DNA of 43,444 bases from Desulfurococcales archaeon (GTDB lineage Archaea; Thermoproteota; Thermoprotei_A; Sulfolobales; Acidilobaceae): the NCBI GenBank assembly GCA_015521095.1, contig WAOU01000113.1:1-43444 (forward strand), given 5' to 3'. Both the position numbers and the translations under genes were made by a program. Positions 35,186 through 43,306 of the stretch are shown piece by piece (the stretch's first letter is position 1; every line of letters begins with the position of its first letter). Under the pieces are notes generated by a model, which had not been told where the DNA came from, did no database searches, and was given only the letters and a program-made list of their open reading frames with translations.

Positions 35186-35782
35186 TCAAACGGAGTGATA
35201 GTATATCACGTATGTGTCTCCATCATCATATACTTCCTGTGGAGCCACGCCATAGGCATAGGTCCAGCTCCATCCAGGGTTCTCGTCTATATCCGGTCCT
35301 CCGACTGCCATATAGCTGGCCCAGACTAGCTCGCTACAATAATAGCTGCTTCCATATACTTGTTTCGAGAGCCAGAAGTAGTCGTATGGTTTACCTAGTT
35401 GTGCTAGGGCAAACGATACAGCGTTTAGTCTTACGGTATCGGTTGTTGCTACTCGCAGGACCGCGACGGTATCGTACCTGGATAAGAACTCTGTTAGTGT
35501 GCTTAGATGTACTCCCTGGGAGTCGCTTTCTACGACGATCCAGTCTCCAATACTTGAGTCATAATAGGCTATCATTCCAGTGTGAGTCCAGAACCCTGGT
35601 ATAATCCAGTCGAAGAATCCACTACTGTGGCCTATGACGATGTCTCCTGGACGAACCCCGCTTGGATATGGGTGCCAGTACGTGTCTCCACTGCTAAAGG
35701 CCAATGCTGAATACGAGAACACTGGGAAAACAAGTATTGCTACTAGGAGTATTGTCCGCATAAAATTCTTAGCATGTCCCAC
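35186..35782 (-). CDS. Secreted permuted papain-like (YiiX/NlpC-P60 superfamily) hydrolase
   Basis: A 198-residue protein with a signal peptide (FMRTILLVAILVFPVFSYSALA) and a circularly permuted papain-like domain. The permuted order is visible: GDIVIGH and His67 in WTHTGMIAYY come first, Glu85 in VVESDS next, and the nucleophile Cys149 in SSYYCSELVWASY last. Members cleave amide or ester bonds of lipids or peptides; in bacteria some act on cell-wall or acyl substrates, but an archaeon of this type lacks peptidoglycan. GTG at 35782 has GAGGTG 8 bases upstream. It stands alone between a small unknown gene and the glycosyltransferase. Confidence 0.82.
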   Translation of the reverse strand: MGHAKNFMRTILLVAILVFPVFSYSALAFSSGDTYWHPYPSGVRPGDIVIGHSSGFFDWIIPGFWTHTGMIAYYDSSIGDWIVVESDSQGVHLSTLTEFLSRYDTVAVLRVATTDTVRLNAVSFALAQLGKPYDYFWLSKQVYGSSYYCSELVWASYMAVGGPDIDENPGWSWTYAYGVAPQEVYDDGDTYVIYYHSV

Positions 35783-35892
35783 GATAGGAACACCTCGTTA
35801 ATGAATATATGTTTCTAATATAAATCCATGCATTATAAACAGCGCCCATACATAAATACAGTCCCCGGGAACCATACAGCTATAAAATACTA

Positions 35893-36693
35893 CTAGCCAC
35901 GGAGTCTATGGAAAAGAGCCTCAAAAAAGGCACAACCCAACGCGACCACACTCCTATAAACCTTCACAACTCTACGCCTAGGATCCTGCAATAATCTGTA
36001 AAACCACTCGAGCATTAATCTACTAACCCACTCCGGAGCAGGCTTCTCCAAGCCAGCCAGCATCTTAAGAGAACCACCAATACCCGCAGCCAATACTACT
36101 CCGTTCCTCCTCATATCCTCCCATAAGAGGTCTATCAAGAACTCCTGCTTAGGCGGGCCCAGAGCCACCAAAACTATCCCAGGCCGGTAAGCTCTCACAG
36201 CTTCGAGAACCCTCTGAACCTCGGGATCCTCCTTCTCCGGGAATAACCTTACCTTTCCAGGATCAAGATACTCTGCCTGGAGCCTACATCCCCATCCTTT
36301 CTCAAGATCATTTATACGTCTGCTCAGTGCATCGTGTAATTCTCTGGAGCCACCCACGAACAAGATCTTGAGACCATTCCTACAAGCGTATTCGACTAAC
36401 AATGGTGTGAATCTACTCCCTGCGATCTGATCCGGGGCCCAACCATATTTTAGAGCGAGAAGCCTCTTGACCCATGCACTATCAACAGTAGTATCACCCC
36501 TATTAAGGACCTTTAGGAATCTCCTATTACGCCGAGCCCAGTACAAGAACTCCATGTTAACCGTATATATCCTATAACCGGTAGTGTTATCACTTGTCAA
36601 TGACTGGAGGATATCCTCGAACCGGCTAGTCCTAGTTATCTTAATTTTTACACCGCATAGACTAGTCTCGTTCAACTCGATTGGCTCCTCCAT
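35893..36693 (-). CDS. WecG/TagA/CpsF family glycosyltransferase (GT26)
   Basis: A 266-residue enzyme transferring N-acetylmannosaminuronic acid, ManNAc or a related sugar to a lipid-linked or surface acceptor. The signatures are YTVNMEFLYWARRN, TTVDSAWV, LFVGGSRE, ALGPPKQEFLI and GIGGSLKMLAGLEKPAPEW. The GT26 core ends near residue 235 and is followed by a hydrophobic/basic helix (VVKVYRSVVALGCAFFEALF) that may dock to membrane. It has no adjacent sugar-nucleotide genes. Likely part of surface glycan or N-glycan assembly. Confidence 0.85.
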   Translation of the reverse strand: MEEPIELNETSLCGVKIKITRTSRFEDILQSLTSDNTTGYRIYTVNMEFLYWARRNRRFLKVLNRGDTTVDSAWVKRLLALKYGWAPDQIAGSRFTPLLVEYACRNGLKILFVGGSRELHDALSRRINDLEKGWGCRLQAEYLDPGKVRLFPEKEDPEVQRVLEAVRAYRPGIVLVALGPPKQEFLIDLLWEDMRRNGVVLAAGIGGSLKMLAGLEKPAPEWVSRLMLEWFYRLLQDPRRRVVKVYRSVVALGCAFFEALFHRLRG

Positions 36694-36745
36694 ACATTAT
36701 CGACTTATAAGAGTAGTCAGCACTCAAGACCCTCTTCATCCATCT

Positions 36746-36823
36746 GGATCCCTTCCCTGTACGGGATCCTTGTCTGGTACGCCGAGCTCATCATCCATGC
36801 ATCTAATATATCGGCGCCGTACC
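36746..36823. other. Tandem hairpins in the divergent spacer before the GT26 gene
   Basis: GGATCCC (36746-36752) pairs perfectly with GGGATCC (36763-36769) around a 10-base loop. Next, GGTACG-CCGA (36776-36785) pairs with TCGG-(CGC)-CGTACC (36811-36823) with one 3-base bulge. The A/T-rich TTTAAAA (about 36832-36838) beyond could be a TATA box for either direction. On the minus strand both hairpins would fall in the leader of the glycosyltransferase mRNA. Confidence 0.35.
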
Positions 36824-36967
36824 TTTTAGTATTTAAAACGATGTCCTACTACTATTAGAGTGAAGCACCTCTAGATCATGGAATAACTGTATCTCCCCAT
36901 GAGGACAGTAACTGGTCTACCTCGATGGGGAGAAGAACGGTCTTGTCCATGCCAGGGTGAGCTAGAT

Positions 36968-37825
36968 ATGAACGGTATCATTTTACTGATGCAGACCGTC
37001 AGCCTAAAGGAGTCCCTCAAGATGGCAGCCAACGATATCGTGTCTGCTCTTCCAAATGTTATCGCTATTATCATTATTCTTCTTGCGGGCTACCTGTTAG
37101 GAACCATACTGGGTAACGCTGTGAGTAAGATAGTTGACAGGCTAGTCGAGAAGCCATTATCGAAGACGGAGATTGGAAAGAAATACAAGGAGTATGGGTT
37201 CGACTTGTCAGACTTCACAGGTGGCGTGGTTAAGGCATACGCGTTCCTGGTAGCATTGATAATCGCGCTACCATACATGAACTTCACTGGCCAAGCATAT
37301 GACGTGTTGTCGAGCATCGTCTATTACCTGCCGAAGCTACTGGGCGGAATAGTAGTATTATTCTATGGTCTACTACTCTCGAACCTGTTGGCGAGCTTTA
37401 TAGGGGCCAGCGTCGAGACCAGTCTCAGCGAGGAATATAAGAGTATCAGCGAGCTACTGAAGAACACTATCCTGATCGGTATGATAGCAGTAGTTGTTAC
37501 GATCGCGCTCAACATGATGATGATAGGCGGAGACCTAGTATACACTCTCATCCTAGGCTTCGTAATAATAGCGCTAGGAGCTGTGATAACGAACTCGCTC
37601 TTCGAGACCCTCGAGAAATACAAGAGCTTCGAGGACTACATCGGATACGGTAAGTTCCTCTTATACGTGATATTCGTAATGGTAGGCCTCTCAGCAATAT
37701 TCCAGGCATACCCGGGAAGCATAGCAGTACTATCAAGGCTAGCATGGGGAGTGGCCATAGCATTCGCAATAATGCTCATACCACTTGTATTCAGGCTAGT
37801 AAAGAAGATGACGAGAGAAAGATAA
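36968..37825 (+). CDS. MscS-related membrane protein (TM-helix repeat)
   Basis: A 285-residue protein with repeated MscS-type TM helix motifs (PNVIAIIIILLAGYLLGTILG; LPKLLGGIVVLFYGLLLSNLL), separated by short amphipathic linkers (KYKEYGFDLSDF). It lacks the beta domain of a full MscS channel. ATG at 36968 has GGTGAG 6 bases upstream; an ATG at 36899 precedes a Cys/Arg-rich non-family stretch. It stands as a single plus-strand gene. Likely a small osmotic or mechanosensing membrane protein; this is inferred from family resemblance only. Confidence 0.78.
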   Translation: MNGIILLMQTVSLKESLKMAANDIVSALPNVIAIIIILLAGYLLGTILGNAVSKIVDRLVEKPLSKTEIGKKYKEYGFDLSDFTGGVVKAYAFLVALIIALPYMNFTGQAYDVLSSIVYYLPKLLGGIVVLFYGLLLSNLLASFIGASVETSLSEEYKSISELLKNTILIGMIAVVVTIALNMMMIGGDLVYTLILGFVIIALGAVITNSLFETLEKYKSFEDYIGYGKFLLYVIFVMVGLSAIFQAYPGSIAVLSRLAWGVAIAFAIMLIPLVFRLVKKMTRER

Positions 37826-37853
37826 CACTATTCCTTAAACCAGTTTTTCCCTG

Positions 37854-38537
37854 TTAATCCATTATTTTCTCCACGACATATTCGACGTGGCTCTTTACAC
37901 TATCTATGACGGGTATACGTGTTCTTATCCGCTGGAAAACTAATGGTAGCTCCGTACAGCCAAGAACCAGTGCTTGTGCGCCCTTGGAGATTAACCCGCT
38001 TGCTATACTTGATGCTATCAGGCTCATGCTCTCAGACATGTAGCCGTCGACGATCCTATCGATGATCTCGTCTAGTTTCTTCTGTGCTTGCTCTGAGGGA
38101 ACTATTACTTCTAGGCCTTTCTCCTCCAAGTAGTCCTGGTATAGCCTGTGCCTGACCGTGCCGGACGTCGCTAGGAGGCCTACGCGTTTAATGCCTAGCT
38201 TCTCGATGTCTCTATAGACTGCGTCCAGTATATGTACGAACTCCATGCTCGTAGCCGACGCTACCTTGCTTGCTACTATATGGGGAGTGTTGGCGGCTAT
38301 CATGAAGAGATCTGCTCCCGCCCTTTCCAGTCTCCGGGCGCTCTCAGCCAGATATTCTGCGAGCTCATCTAGTTTTCCCTCTTTTACAAGTGGGCAGACC
38401 TTTGATATTGAGACGCTATCTATGACTAGCTCCGGATATGATCCGGTCCTCTGCTTGTAGGCCTCGTTTATAGCCTTATAATATATTATTGTGGAGTACG
38501 GGCTAAGGCCTCCGATCACGCCCAGTCTTTTCGGCAA
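37854..38537 (-). CDS. Aspartate/glutamate racemase family protein lacking the first catalytic Cys
   Basis: A 227-residue two-domain racemase fold. The N-terminal GVIGGLSPYSTIIYY and C-terminal VLGCTELPLV motifs are typical. Family racemases use two cysteines; Cys194 in GCTE is present, but the first is Ala82 (IAANTPH, where aspartate racemase has CNTAH). One-base racemases of this fold (with Thr and Cys) have been described, so a one-directional racemase, a lyase or another activity is possible. ATG at 38537 gives the family start. Confidence 0.82.
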   Translation of the reverse strand: MPKRLGVIGGLSPYSTIIYYKAINEAYKQRTGSYPELVIDSVSISKVCPLVKEGKLDELAEYLAESARRLERAGADLFMIAANTPHIVASKVASATSMEFVHILDAVYRDIEKLGIKRVGLLATSGTVRHRLYQDYLEEKGLEVIVPSEQAQKKLDEIIDRIVDGYMSESMSLIASSIASGLISKGAQALVLGCTELPLVFQRIRTRIPVIDSVKSHVEYVVEKIMD

Positions 38538-38699
38538 TTTCCAGAAAGCACCTCCCTGGTACCAGGATATTGTCTGAATGGACTATGCGGTATTAAGGCA
38601 TTGTATTATTAATTGTTCTATTCTAGAAGACGTTATGATATGGTTCCCGAGAAAATATGAAATGAGGGGAATAGTAGGAGTCGTTTAGTGATACATGGG

Positions 38700-39671
38700 C
38701 TATTTTTCTACTGGGCCGATTACTTCTCGTCCTACTAGCTTGTTTATTCTTTCTACTTCTTCGTCTACCATTCTCTGGATTTCACGTATGTGTTCTTCGG
38801 TTAGGTGCTTGAATCTTCCCTGCATCTTTAGGTATTCTCTAACTGGCTTCCTTCTCTTTACTGGGACTGTGACATCGAACTCGCCATGATCTAGCTCCCA
38901 GTTTATCCACATACCGGTCTCGGTTGCGAGACGTGCTATCTTTATACCGTATCTCGGGTCGAATCTCCATCCTGTTGGACATGGCTGTATTACGTGGATG
39001 AAGCTGGGTCCCTCGACTTCGAGGCCTCGTTTGAACTTGTTCAGCATGTCGAGTGGATACGCTGGGTTCGCGGTGGCGACGTACGGTATCCTATGAGCTG
39101 CTACTATCTCGGCTATTGGCTTCTTGTTCCGTAGGTTTCCTGGCCATACTTTTCCGGCCGGTGTCGTCGTTGTCCAGGCATATTTCGGTGTGCTACCGCT
39201 CCTCTGTATGCCGGTGTTCATGTATGCCTCGTTGTCGTAGAGGACGTACATTACCTTGTGTCCTCTCTCGAGCATGCCGCTGAGGCTCTGGAATCCTATA
39301 TCGTATGTTCCTCCGTCTCCTCCTAGCACTACTATGTTTATTGGCTTGTTTGGGTCGATGTAGCCTTTTCTCTTGAGTACTTTTATCGCCGCCTCTACTC
39401 CGCTTGCCGCTGCTGACGCGTTCTCGAATGCTAGGTGTAGCCATGGTATTCTCCAGCTAGTGTATGGGTATAGAGTTGTTGAGACCTCTACGCATCCAGT
39501 CGCCTCTACTAGTATCGTGTTTGGTCCCGCTGCCTTGAGCAGGTGTCTTACTATGGTTCCCGCGGTGCACCCGGCGCAGAGGCCGTGACCGGGGGCGAAT
39601 AGCTCGGTTCTGGGTATCTGGGGGAGTGTCTTGAAGTATTTGGGCTTCTTCTTTACCTGTGCGCTACTCAT
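38700..39671 (-). CDS. porB: Pyruvate:ferredoxin oxidoreductase beta subunit
   Basis: A 323-residue TPP-binding subunit. The TPP/Mg motif GDGGTYDIGFQSLSG and then NEAYMNTGIQRSG are near residues 118-158; Cys32, Cys35 and Cys60 (GLCAGC...GCVEV), and later CPTGW, bind the 4Fe-4S cluster. It works with the alpha, gamma and delta subunits to convert pyruvate to acetyl-CoA, reducing ferredoxin. It is last in the operon and overlaps porA by 8 bp. The C-terminal extension (KRRKPVREYLKMQGRF) is that of archaeal POR/VOR. Pyruvate versus 2-oxoisovalerate preference is not proved. Confidence 0.93.
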   Translation of the reverse strand: MSSAQVKKKPKYFKTLPQIPRTELFAPGHGLCAGCTAGTIVRHLLKAAGPNTILVEATGCVEVSTTLYPYTSWRIPWLHLAFENASAAASGVEAAIKVLKRKGYIDPNKPINIVVLGGDGGTYDIGFQSLSGMLERGHKVMYVLYDNEAYMNTGIQRSGSTPKYAWTTTTPAGKVWPGNLRNKKPIAEIVAAHRIPYVATANPAYPLDMLNKFKRGLEVEGPSFIHVIQPCPTGWRFDPRYGIKIARLATETGMWINWELDHGEFDVTVPVKRRKPVREYLKMQGRFKHLTEEHIREIQRMVDEEVERINKLVGREVIGPVEK

Positions 39672-40884
39672 AGCTTACACCCCTTACGCCCCAGTATAGT
39701 GTCTCTCTCGGGACTCTTCCTCTCTCTAGGACGCGGAAAGAGTAGTCTACTATCTCCGCTACTGTATTCTCTGTCACGGTTCTCTGGCCTATTCCCACTA
39801 CGACACTCATTATCATTGGAGCGTCTGGGTCGCCGTAGAATGTTGACATGACTTCTAGTGCTACAGGGCCGCTTATCCTTGCACCATAGCTTATTGCTCT
39901 ATCGGCGACTACTACCAGCTTAGCCCCTCCAAGGGTCTTGACTATGTCCTCGGCTGGGAACGGGCGCCATAGCCTGAGTCTGGCGACTCCTACTTTCTTT
40001 CCGTTTTCTCTTAGCTTCTCTATTGCTTCCTTGAATGTTCCGTAGATTCCTCCATAGGTGAGAAGGACTATGTCTGCGTCTTCTAGACAGCATGTCTCTA
40101 TTACTCCGTATCCTCTCCCAAAGACTTCGCGATACTCCTGGTCAACTTCTTTGACTTTCTTGTAGGCGTTCTGCATCGCTACTACTTGCTGATACTTGAA
40201 CTCATAGTACCATTTTGGATCCGCGATGGTTCCGAAAGTCATGGGCCTGTCGACGTCTAGCCTGAACCTGTTAAAGTTCTTGGGCGCGAACTCTCTAACA
40301 ATAGTGTTGTCTTCGGGGACTAGTACTGGCTCGTAGGTGTGGCTCATAATGTATCCGTCGTAGGCTACGATTACGGGGAGCATCACCTCGGGGCTCTCCG
40401 CTATCTTGTAGGCCTGGATTATCGAGTCATAGGCTTCCTGGGCGCTTCCAGCTATGAGCGTGACCCAGCTTGCGTCCCTCGCGTTCATGAGATCGCTGTA
40501 ATCGTTCCATATGCTTATAGGAGCGCTTAGAGCCCTAGTGGCGACGCTCATGACCACAGGCATCCTGAGGCCAGAGGCTATATGGAGTATCTCGTGCATT
40601 AGCTCGAGTCCTTGGCTGGCTGTCGCCGTGAACGCTCTTGCGCCTGTAGCGCTGGCCCCTACAGCCGCGCTGAGGGCGCTGTGCTCGCTCTCCACGTGTA
40701 TCATTTCGGCGTCTAGTTCTCCGTTAGCAATGAACTCTGAGATCTTCTCTACTACCGTTGTCTGTGGAGTTATCGGATAAGCCGATACTACGTCTACGTC
40801 TACGTCTTTTACAGCGTATGCTATTGCATAGTTGCTGCTTAGGGGGAGACGCTTCCATTTTACCTCTTTTGTCTTTACCGCCAC
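39664..40884 (-). CDS. porA: Pyruvate:ferredoxin oxidoreductase alpha subunit
   Basis: A 406-residue subunit with the pyrimidine-type N-terminal domain (NYAIAYAVKDVDVDVVSAYPITPQTTVVE), the ESEHSALSAAVGASATGARAFTATASQG pattern split over residues 65-92, and the C-terminal domain II. It forms the active site with PorB. Its stop overlaps the porB start by 8 bp and it begins 1-2 bp after porD. The order gamma-delta-alpha-beta is typical of archaeal por operons. Confidence 0.93.
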   Translation of the reverse strand: MAVKTKEVKWKRLPLSSNYAIAYAVKDVDVDVVSAYPITPQTTVVEKISEFIANGELDAEMIHVESEHSALSAAVGASATGARAFTATASQGLELMHEILHIASGLRMPVVMSVATRALSAPISIWNDYSDLMNARDASWVTLIAGSAQEAYDSIIQAYKIAESPEVMLPVIVAYDGYIMSHTYEPVLVPEDNTIVREFAPKNFNRFRLDVDRPMTFGTIADPKWYYEFKYQQVVAMQNAYKKVKEVDQEYREVFGRGYGVIETCCLEDADIVLLTYGGIYGTFKEAIEKLRENGKKVGVARLRLWRPFPAEDIVKTLGGAKLVVVADRAISYGARISGPVALEVMSTFYGDPDAPMIMSVVVGIGQRTVTENTVAEIVDYSFRVLERGRVPRETLYWGVRGVSYE

Positions 40885-40885
40885 G

Positions 40886-41209
40886 TTACTTCACCTCCTC
40901 CACGAAATCTATCGCGTTGACGGGGCATTCTTCTACACAGATACCGCATCCCTTGCAGTGGTCATAGTTTATCTTGAGGCTGAACTTGTACTTACGCCCC
41001 TTGCTCGTCACATAGGGCTCGTCCTCGAAGTAGAACGCGTCGTCTGGACAGTACACCCAGCAGAGAAGACAGCGTATACACTTGTCCTGGTTTAGCACTG
41101 GCCTGAATATACGCCAGTCCCCAGTATATCTCTTCTCGCTACTTCCCGGCTCGAGGATGACTGCTCCCGGGGGGAGCTCGTTCCATGCGGGTAACTTCTC
41201 CTCCGCCAT
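40886..41209 (-). CDS. porD: Pyruvate:ferredoxin oxidoreductase delta subunit (2x4Fe-4S)
   Basis: A 107-residue ferredoxin-like subunit with two cluster motifs, CIRCLLCWVYCPDD and CKGCGICVEECPVN. It moves electrons from the TPP site to ferredoxin. ATG at 41209 overlaps the porC stop (TGATG); a GTG one codon earlier is also possible. Both are served by GAGGTG inside the end of porC, giving translational coupling. Confidence 0.93.
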   Translation of the reverse strand: MAEEKLPAWNELPPGAVILEPGSSEKRYTGDWRIFRPVLNQDKCIRCLLCWVYCPDDAFYFEDEPYVTSKGRKYKFSLKINYDHCKGCGICVEECPVNAIDFVEEVK

Positions 41210-41820
41210 CACGGGTTCACCTCGACTATTTTGCCTGCTACTTCCTCGTATGCTCTCTCGACTGCGAGAACGTTTACCTCTCCCAGCCTGCCCGGGAATG
41301 TCTCGAGAACGGCCTTCTTCACGCTTTCGAGCTTTACGAGTGGTACGACGTGTACTAGTGCTCCCACCATAGCGGTGTTTACTATGGGAACCTTTAGTAC
41401 TTCGAGGGCGATCTTGGTCGCGTTCACTGTGTAGACTCTCTCGACCGGCACTCCTAGGTCCTCGGCTATTTCTCTAGGGTTCTTCTTAGTGTTTATCAGG
41501 AATATCGTCGAGTCCTTTACTCCTGCGAGGTATAGTTCTTTGGGTAGACTGGGGTCGAGTACAACGACGATATCGGGGTTAAGGATGGGTGCTCTTGTAA
41601 GGATCGGCTCGTCGCCTATCCTGGTATACGCTTTCACCGGGGCTCCTCGCCTCTCAGCGCCGAACTCGGGGAATGCCTGGGCGTATTTTCCCTCGTAGAT
41701 CGCAGCCATTGCGAGGACCATCGATGCTGTTACGGCCCCTTGTCCTCCTCTGCCATGCCATCTTATCTCGTATCTCAATGCTATACGCCCCACACGTGTG
41801 GCATCTTTAAGCAGAGCCAT
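41209..41820 (-). CDS. porC: Pyruvate:ferredoxin oxidoreductase gamma subunit
   Basis: A 203-residue subunit with the WHGRGGQGAVTASMVLA start, PEFGAERRGAPVKAY, and NTAMVGALV segments of the CoA-binding gamma domain. It is the first gene of the por operon. ATG at 41820 is about 36 bases after a TATA-like box, with only a short leader and no ribosome site; a TTG at codon 16, next to the conserved RYEIRWHGRGG, is a possible alternative start. Confidence 0.93.
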   Translation of the reverse strand: MALLKDATRVGRIALRYEIRWHGRGGQGAVTASMVLAMAAIYEGKYAQAFPEFGAERRGAPVKAYTRIGDEPILTRAPILNPDIVVVLDPSLPKELYLAGVKDSTIFLINTKKNPREIAEDLGVPVERVYTVNATKIALEVLKVPIVNTAMVGALVHVVPLVKLESVKKAVLETFPGRLGEVNVLAVERAYEEVAGKIVEVNP

Positions 41821-41851
41821 GTATCATATACTATTCAAGGACTTGATCTAC

Positions 41852-41860
41852 AATATAAAC
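41852..41860 (-). promoter_or_regulatory. TATA-like element of the por operon
   Basis: The minus strand reads GTTTATATT, centred about 36 bases before the porC start, giving a predicted leader of about 10 bases. Confidence 0.45.
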
Positions 41861-41976
41861 TAATAAGCATATATGTATCTAGATTTTCATGTGCAACAGA
41901 CATAGGCTCTGACGAGCAGAGAGCATCACATATTCTGTTCCCGCCACATGGAGCATAATGGAGGGTGCATCGCGGT

Positions 41977-43290
41977 ATGGAGGGTAAACTAGTAAATGTT
42001 CTCAGTGAACTAGTGGACGAGATAGTGAGATACTCGAGGCTAGAGGACTCGACCAAGAGAGCAGTCGAGGCTCTCGGAGTAAGGAACGCCCATATTATAG
42101 CGTTCGGTAAGGGAGCCATAAGCATGGCCCAGGGAGCATTAGAAGCCCTTAGCCGGGTCGAGGGAGGACTCATAATCGTTCCCGAGTACATGGAGGGAAG
42201 AGTAGATGGCCTCGAATTATTGAAGTCGACGCATCCACTGCCGAGCGAGAAGAGCCTGGAGGCCGGTAAGGCAGTCCTAGAATACGCGGATAGCCTAGGG
42301 AAAGATGATACTGTCCTGGTACTTGTCAGTGGTGGAGGGAGCGCGCTCGTAGAGTATCCGCTAGAAGGGTTATCGTTGGAAGACCTCGTTGAGACCAATA
42401 GGATCCTGCTGAATAGCGGGATGAGTATACTCGAGATCAACACTGTGAGAAAACACCTCTCACGAATAAAGGGCGGTAGGCTCGCAGAAGCCCTTTATCC
42501 GGCGAGAACCTATGGACTACATGCTAGCGATGTCCCAGGCGACCGACTAGACCTAATTGCATCTGGCCCAACCGTTCCCGATCCCTCAACCTATCATGAT
42601 GCCATCTCAATAATCAAGACATACGATGTAGAAGACCAGCTACCAAGAGCAGTTCTGGGGATCCTCGAGAAGGGAGCCCAGGGAGAGCTACCTGAGACTC
42701 CCAAGCCAGGAGACAAAGTTTTCGAGAACGTGGTCAACAAACTCACAGCTGCAAACATTGACGTCCTACAGCGCCTCGAAGAAAGCCTGAGGAGTAAGGG
42801 ATACAATACCCTGGTTTTGACTAGCCGGGTCTCCGGCGAGAGCAGGGACGTCGCCAAGGTGCTTGCATCGATTGCGCTAGAATCCTATATGCGAGGGGTT
42901 CCTATTCCTAGTCCAGCCGCGATCATAATCGGTGGAGAGACGAGCGTGACTGTAAGAGGAAGCGGGAGAGGAGGTCGAAACATGGAGCTCGCACTATGGT
43001 TTGCCCGGGAAATCGATTACTGGATGGGTGGCGAACTAGAGGATGCAGTGATAGGTATCGTCTCCATGGACACTGATGGTATTGATGGAGTAACAGACGC
43101 AGCGGGTGCAATCGCGTATAACGGTCTTCTCCGAAAGGCGAGAAGGCTTGGAATCGATTATGATAGGTTGCTTGGGTCTAATGATAGTTATAGGCTTGCC
43201 GGAGAGCTAGAGGTTCTTGTTAAGACTGGGCCTACTGGGAGTAACTTGAATAGTGTTACTGTTGTCTTGATAGGTGTTCCAGGGGAGTAG
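41977..43290 (+). CDS. Glycerate 2-kinase (MOFRL family)
   Basis: A 437-residue kinase that phosphorylates glycerate to 2-phosphoglycerate in the archaeal branched or non-phosphorylative Entner-Doudoroff pathway. Family motifs are FGKGAISMA near residue 43, LVSGGGSALVEYP near 118, NTVRKHLSRIKGGRLA near 155, the DVPGD and ASGPTVPDPSTY stretch, and the C-terminal MOFRL-type GGETSVTVRGSGRGGRNMEL and SMDTDGIDGVTDAAGA. ATG 41977 lies 12 bases after a GGAGG; a GTG at 41965 directly abuts the same GGAGG and is less likely. The last 150 bp are T/G-ending in codons, unlike the middle of the gene. Confidence 0.9.
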   Translation: MEGKLVNVLSELVDEIVRYSRLEDSTKRAVEALGVRNAHIIAFGKGAISMAQGALEALSRVEGGLIIVPEYMEGRVDGLELLKSTHPLPSEKSLEAGKAVLEYADSLGKDDTVLVLVSGGGSALVEYPLEGLSLEDLVETNRILLNSGMSILEINTVRKHLSRIKGGRLAEALYPARTYGLHASDVPGDRLDLIASGPTVPDPSTYHDAISIIKTYDVEDQLPRAVLGILEKGAQGELPETPKPGDKVFENVVNKLTAANIDVLQRLEESLRSKGYNTLVLTSRVSGESRDVAKVLASIALESYMRGVPIPSPAAIIIGGETSVTVRGSGRGGRNMELALWFAREIDYWMGGELEDAVIGIVSMDTDGIDGVTDAAGAIAYNGLLRKARRLGIDYDRLLGSNDSYRLAGELEVLVKTGPTGSNLNSVTVVLIGVPGE

Positions 43291-43306
43291 ATGGGGAAGA
43301 GGAGTG

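Noticed and set aside
35143..35604. A 153-codon plus-strand frame opposite the papain-like gene
   Set aside because: Its Arg/Ser/Leu-rich composition is that of an antisense shadow; the minus-strand product has a signal peptide and a full catalytic set.
36705..36802. C/D-box small RNA on the minus strand (ATGATGA ... CTGA)
   Set aside because: The distance between the C box and the possible C'/D' boxes is about 45 bases, far longer than in archaeal C/D RNAs, and no terminal stem is formed.
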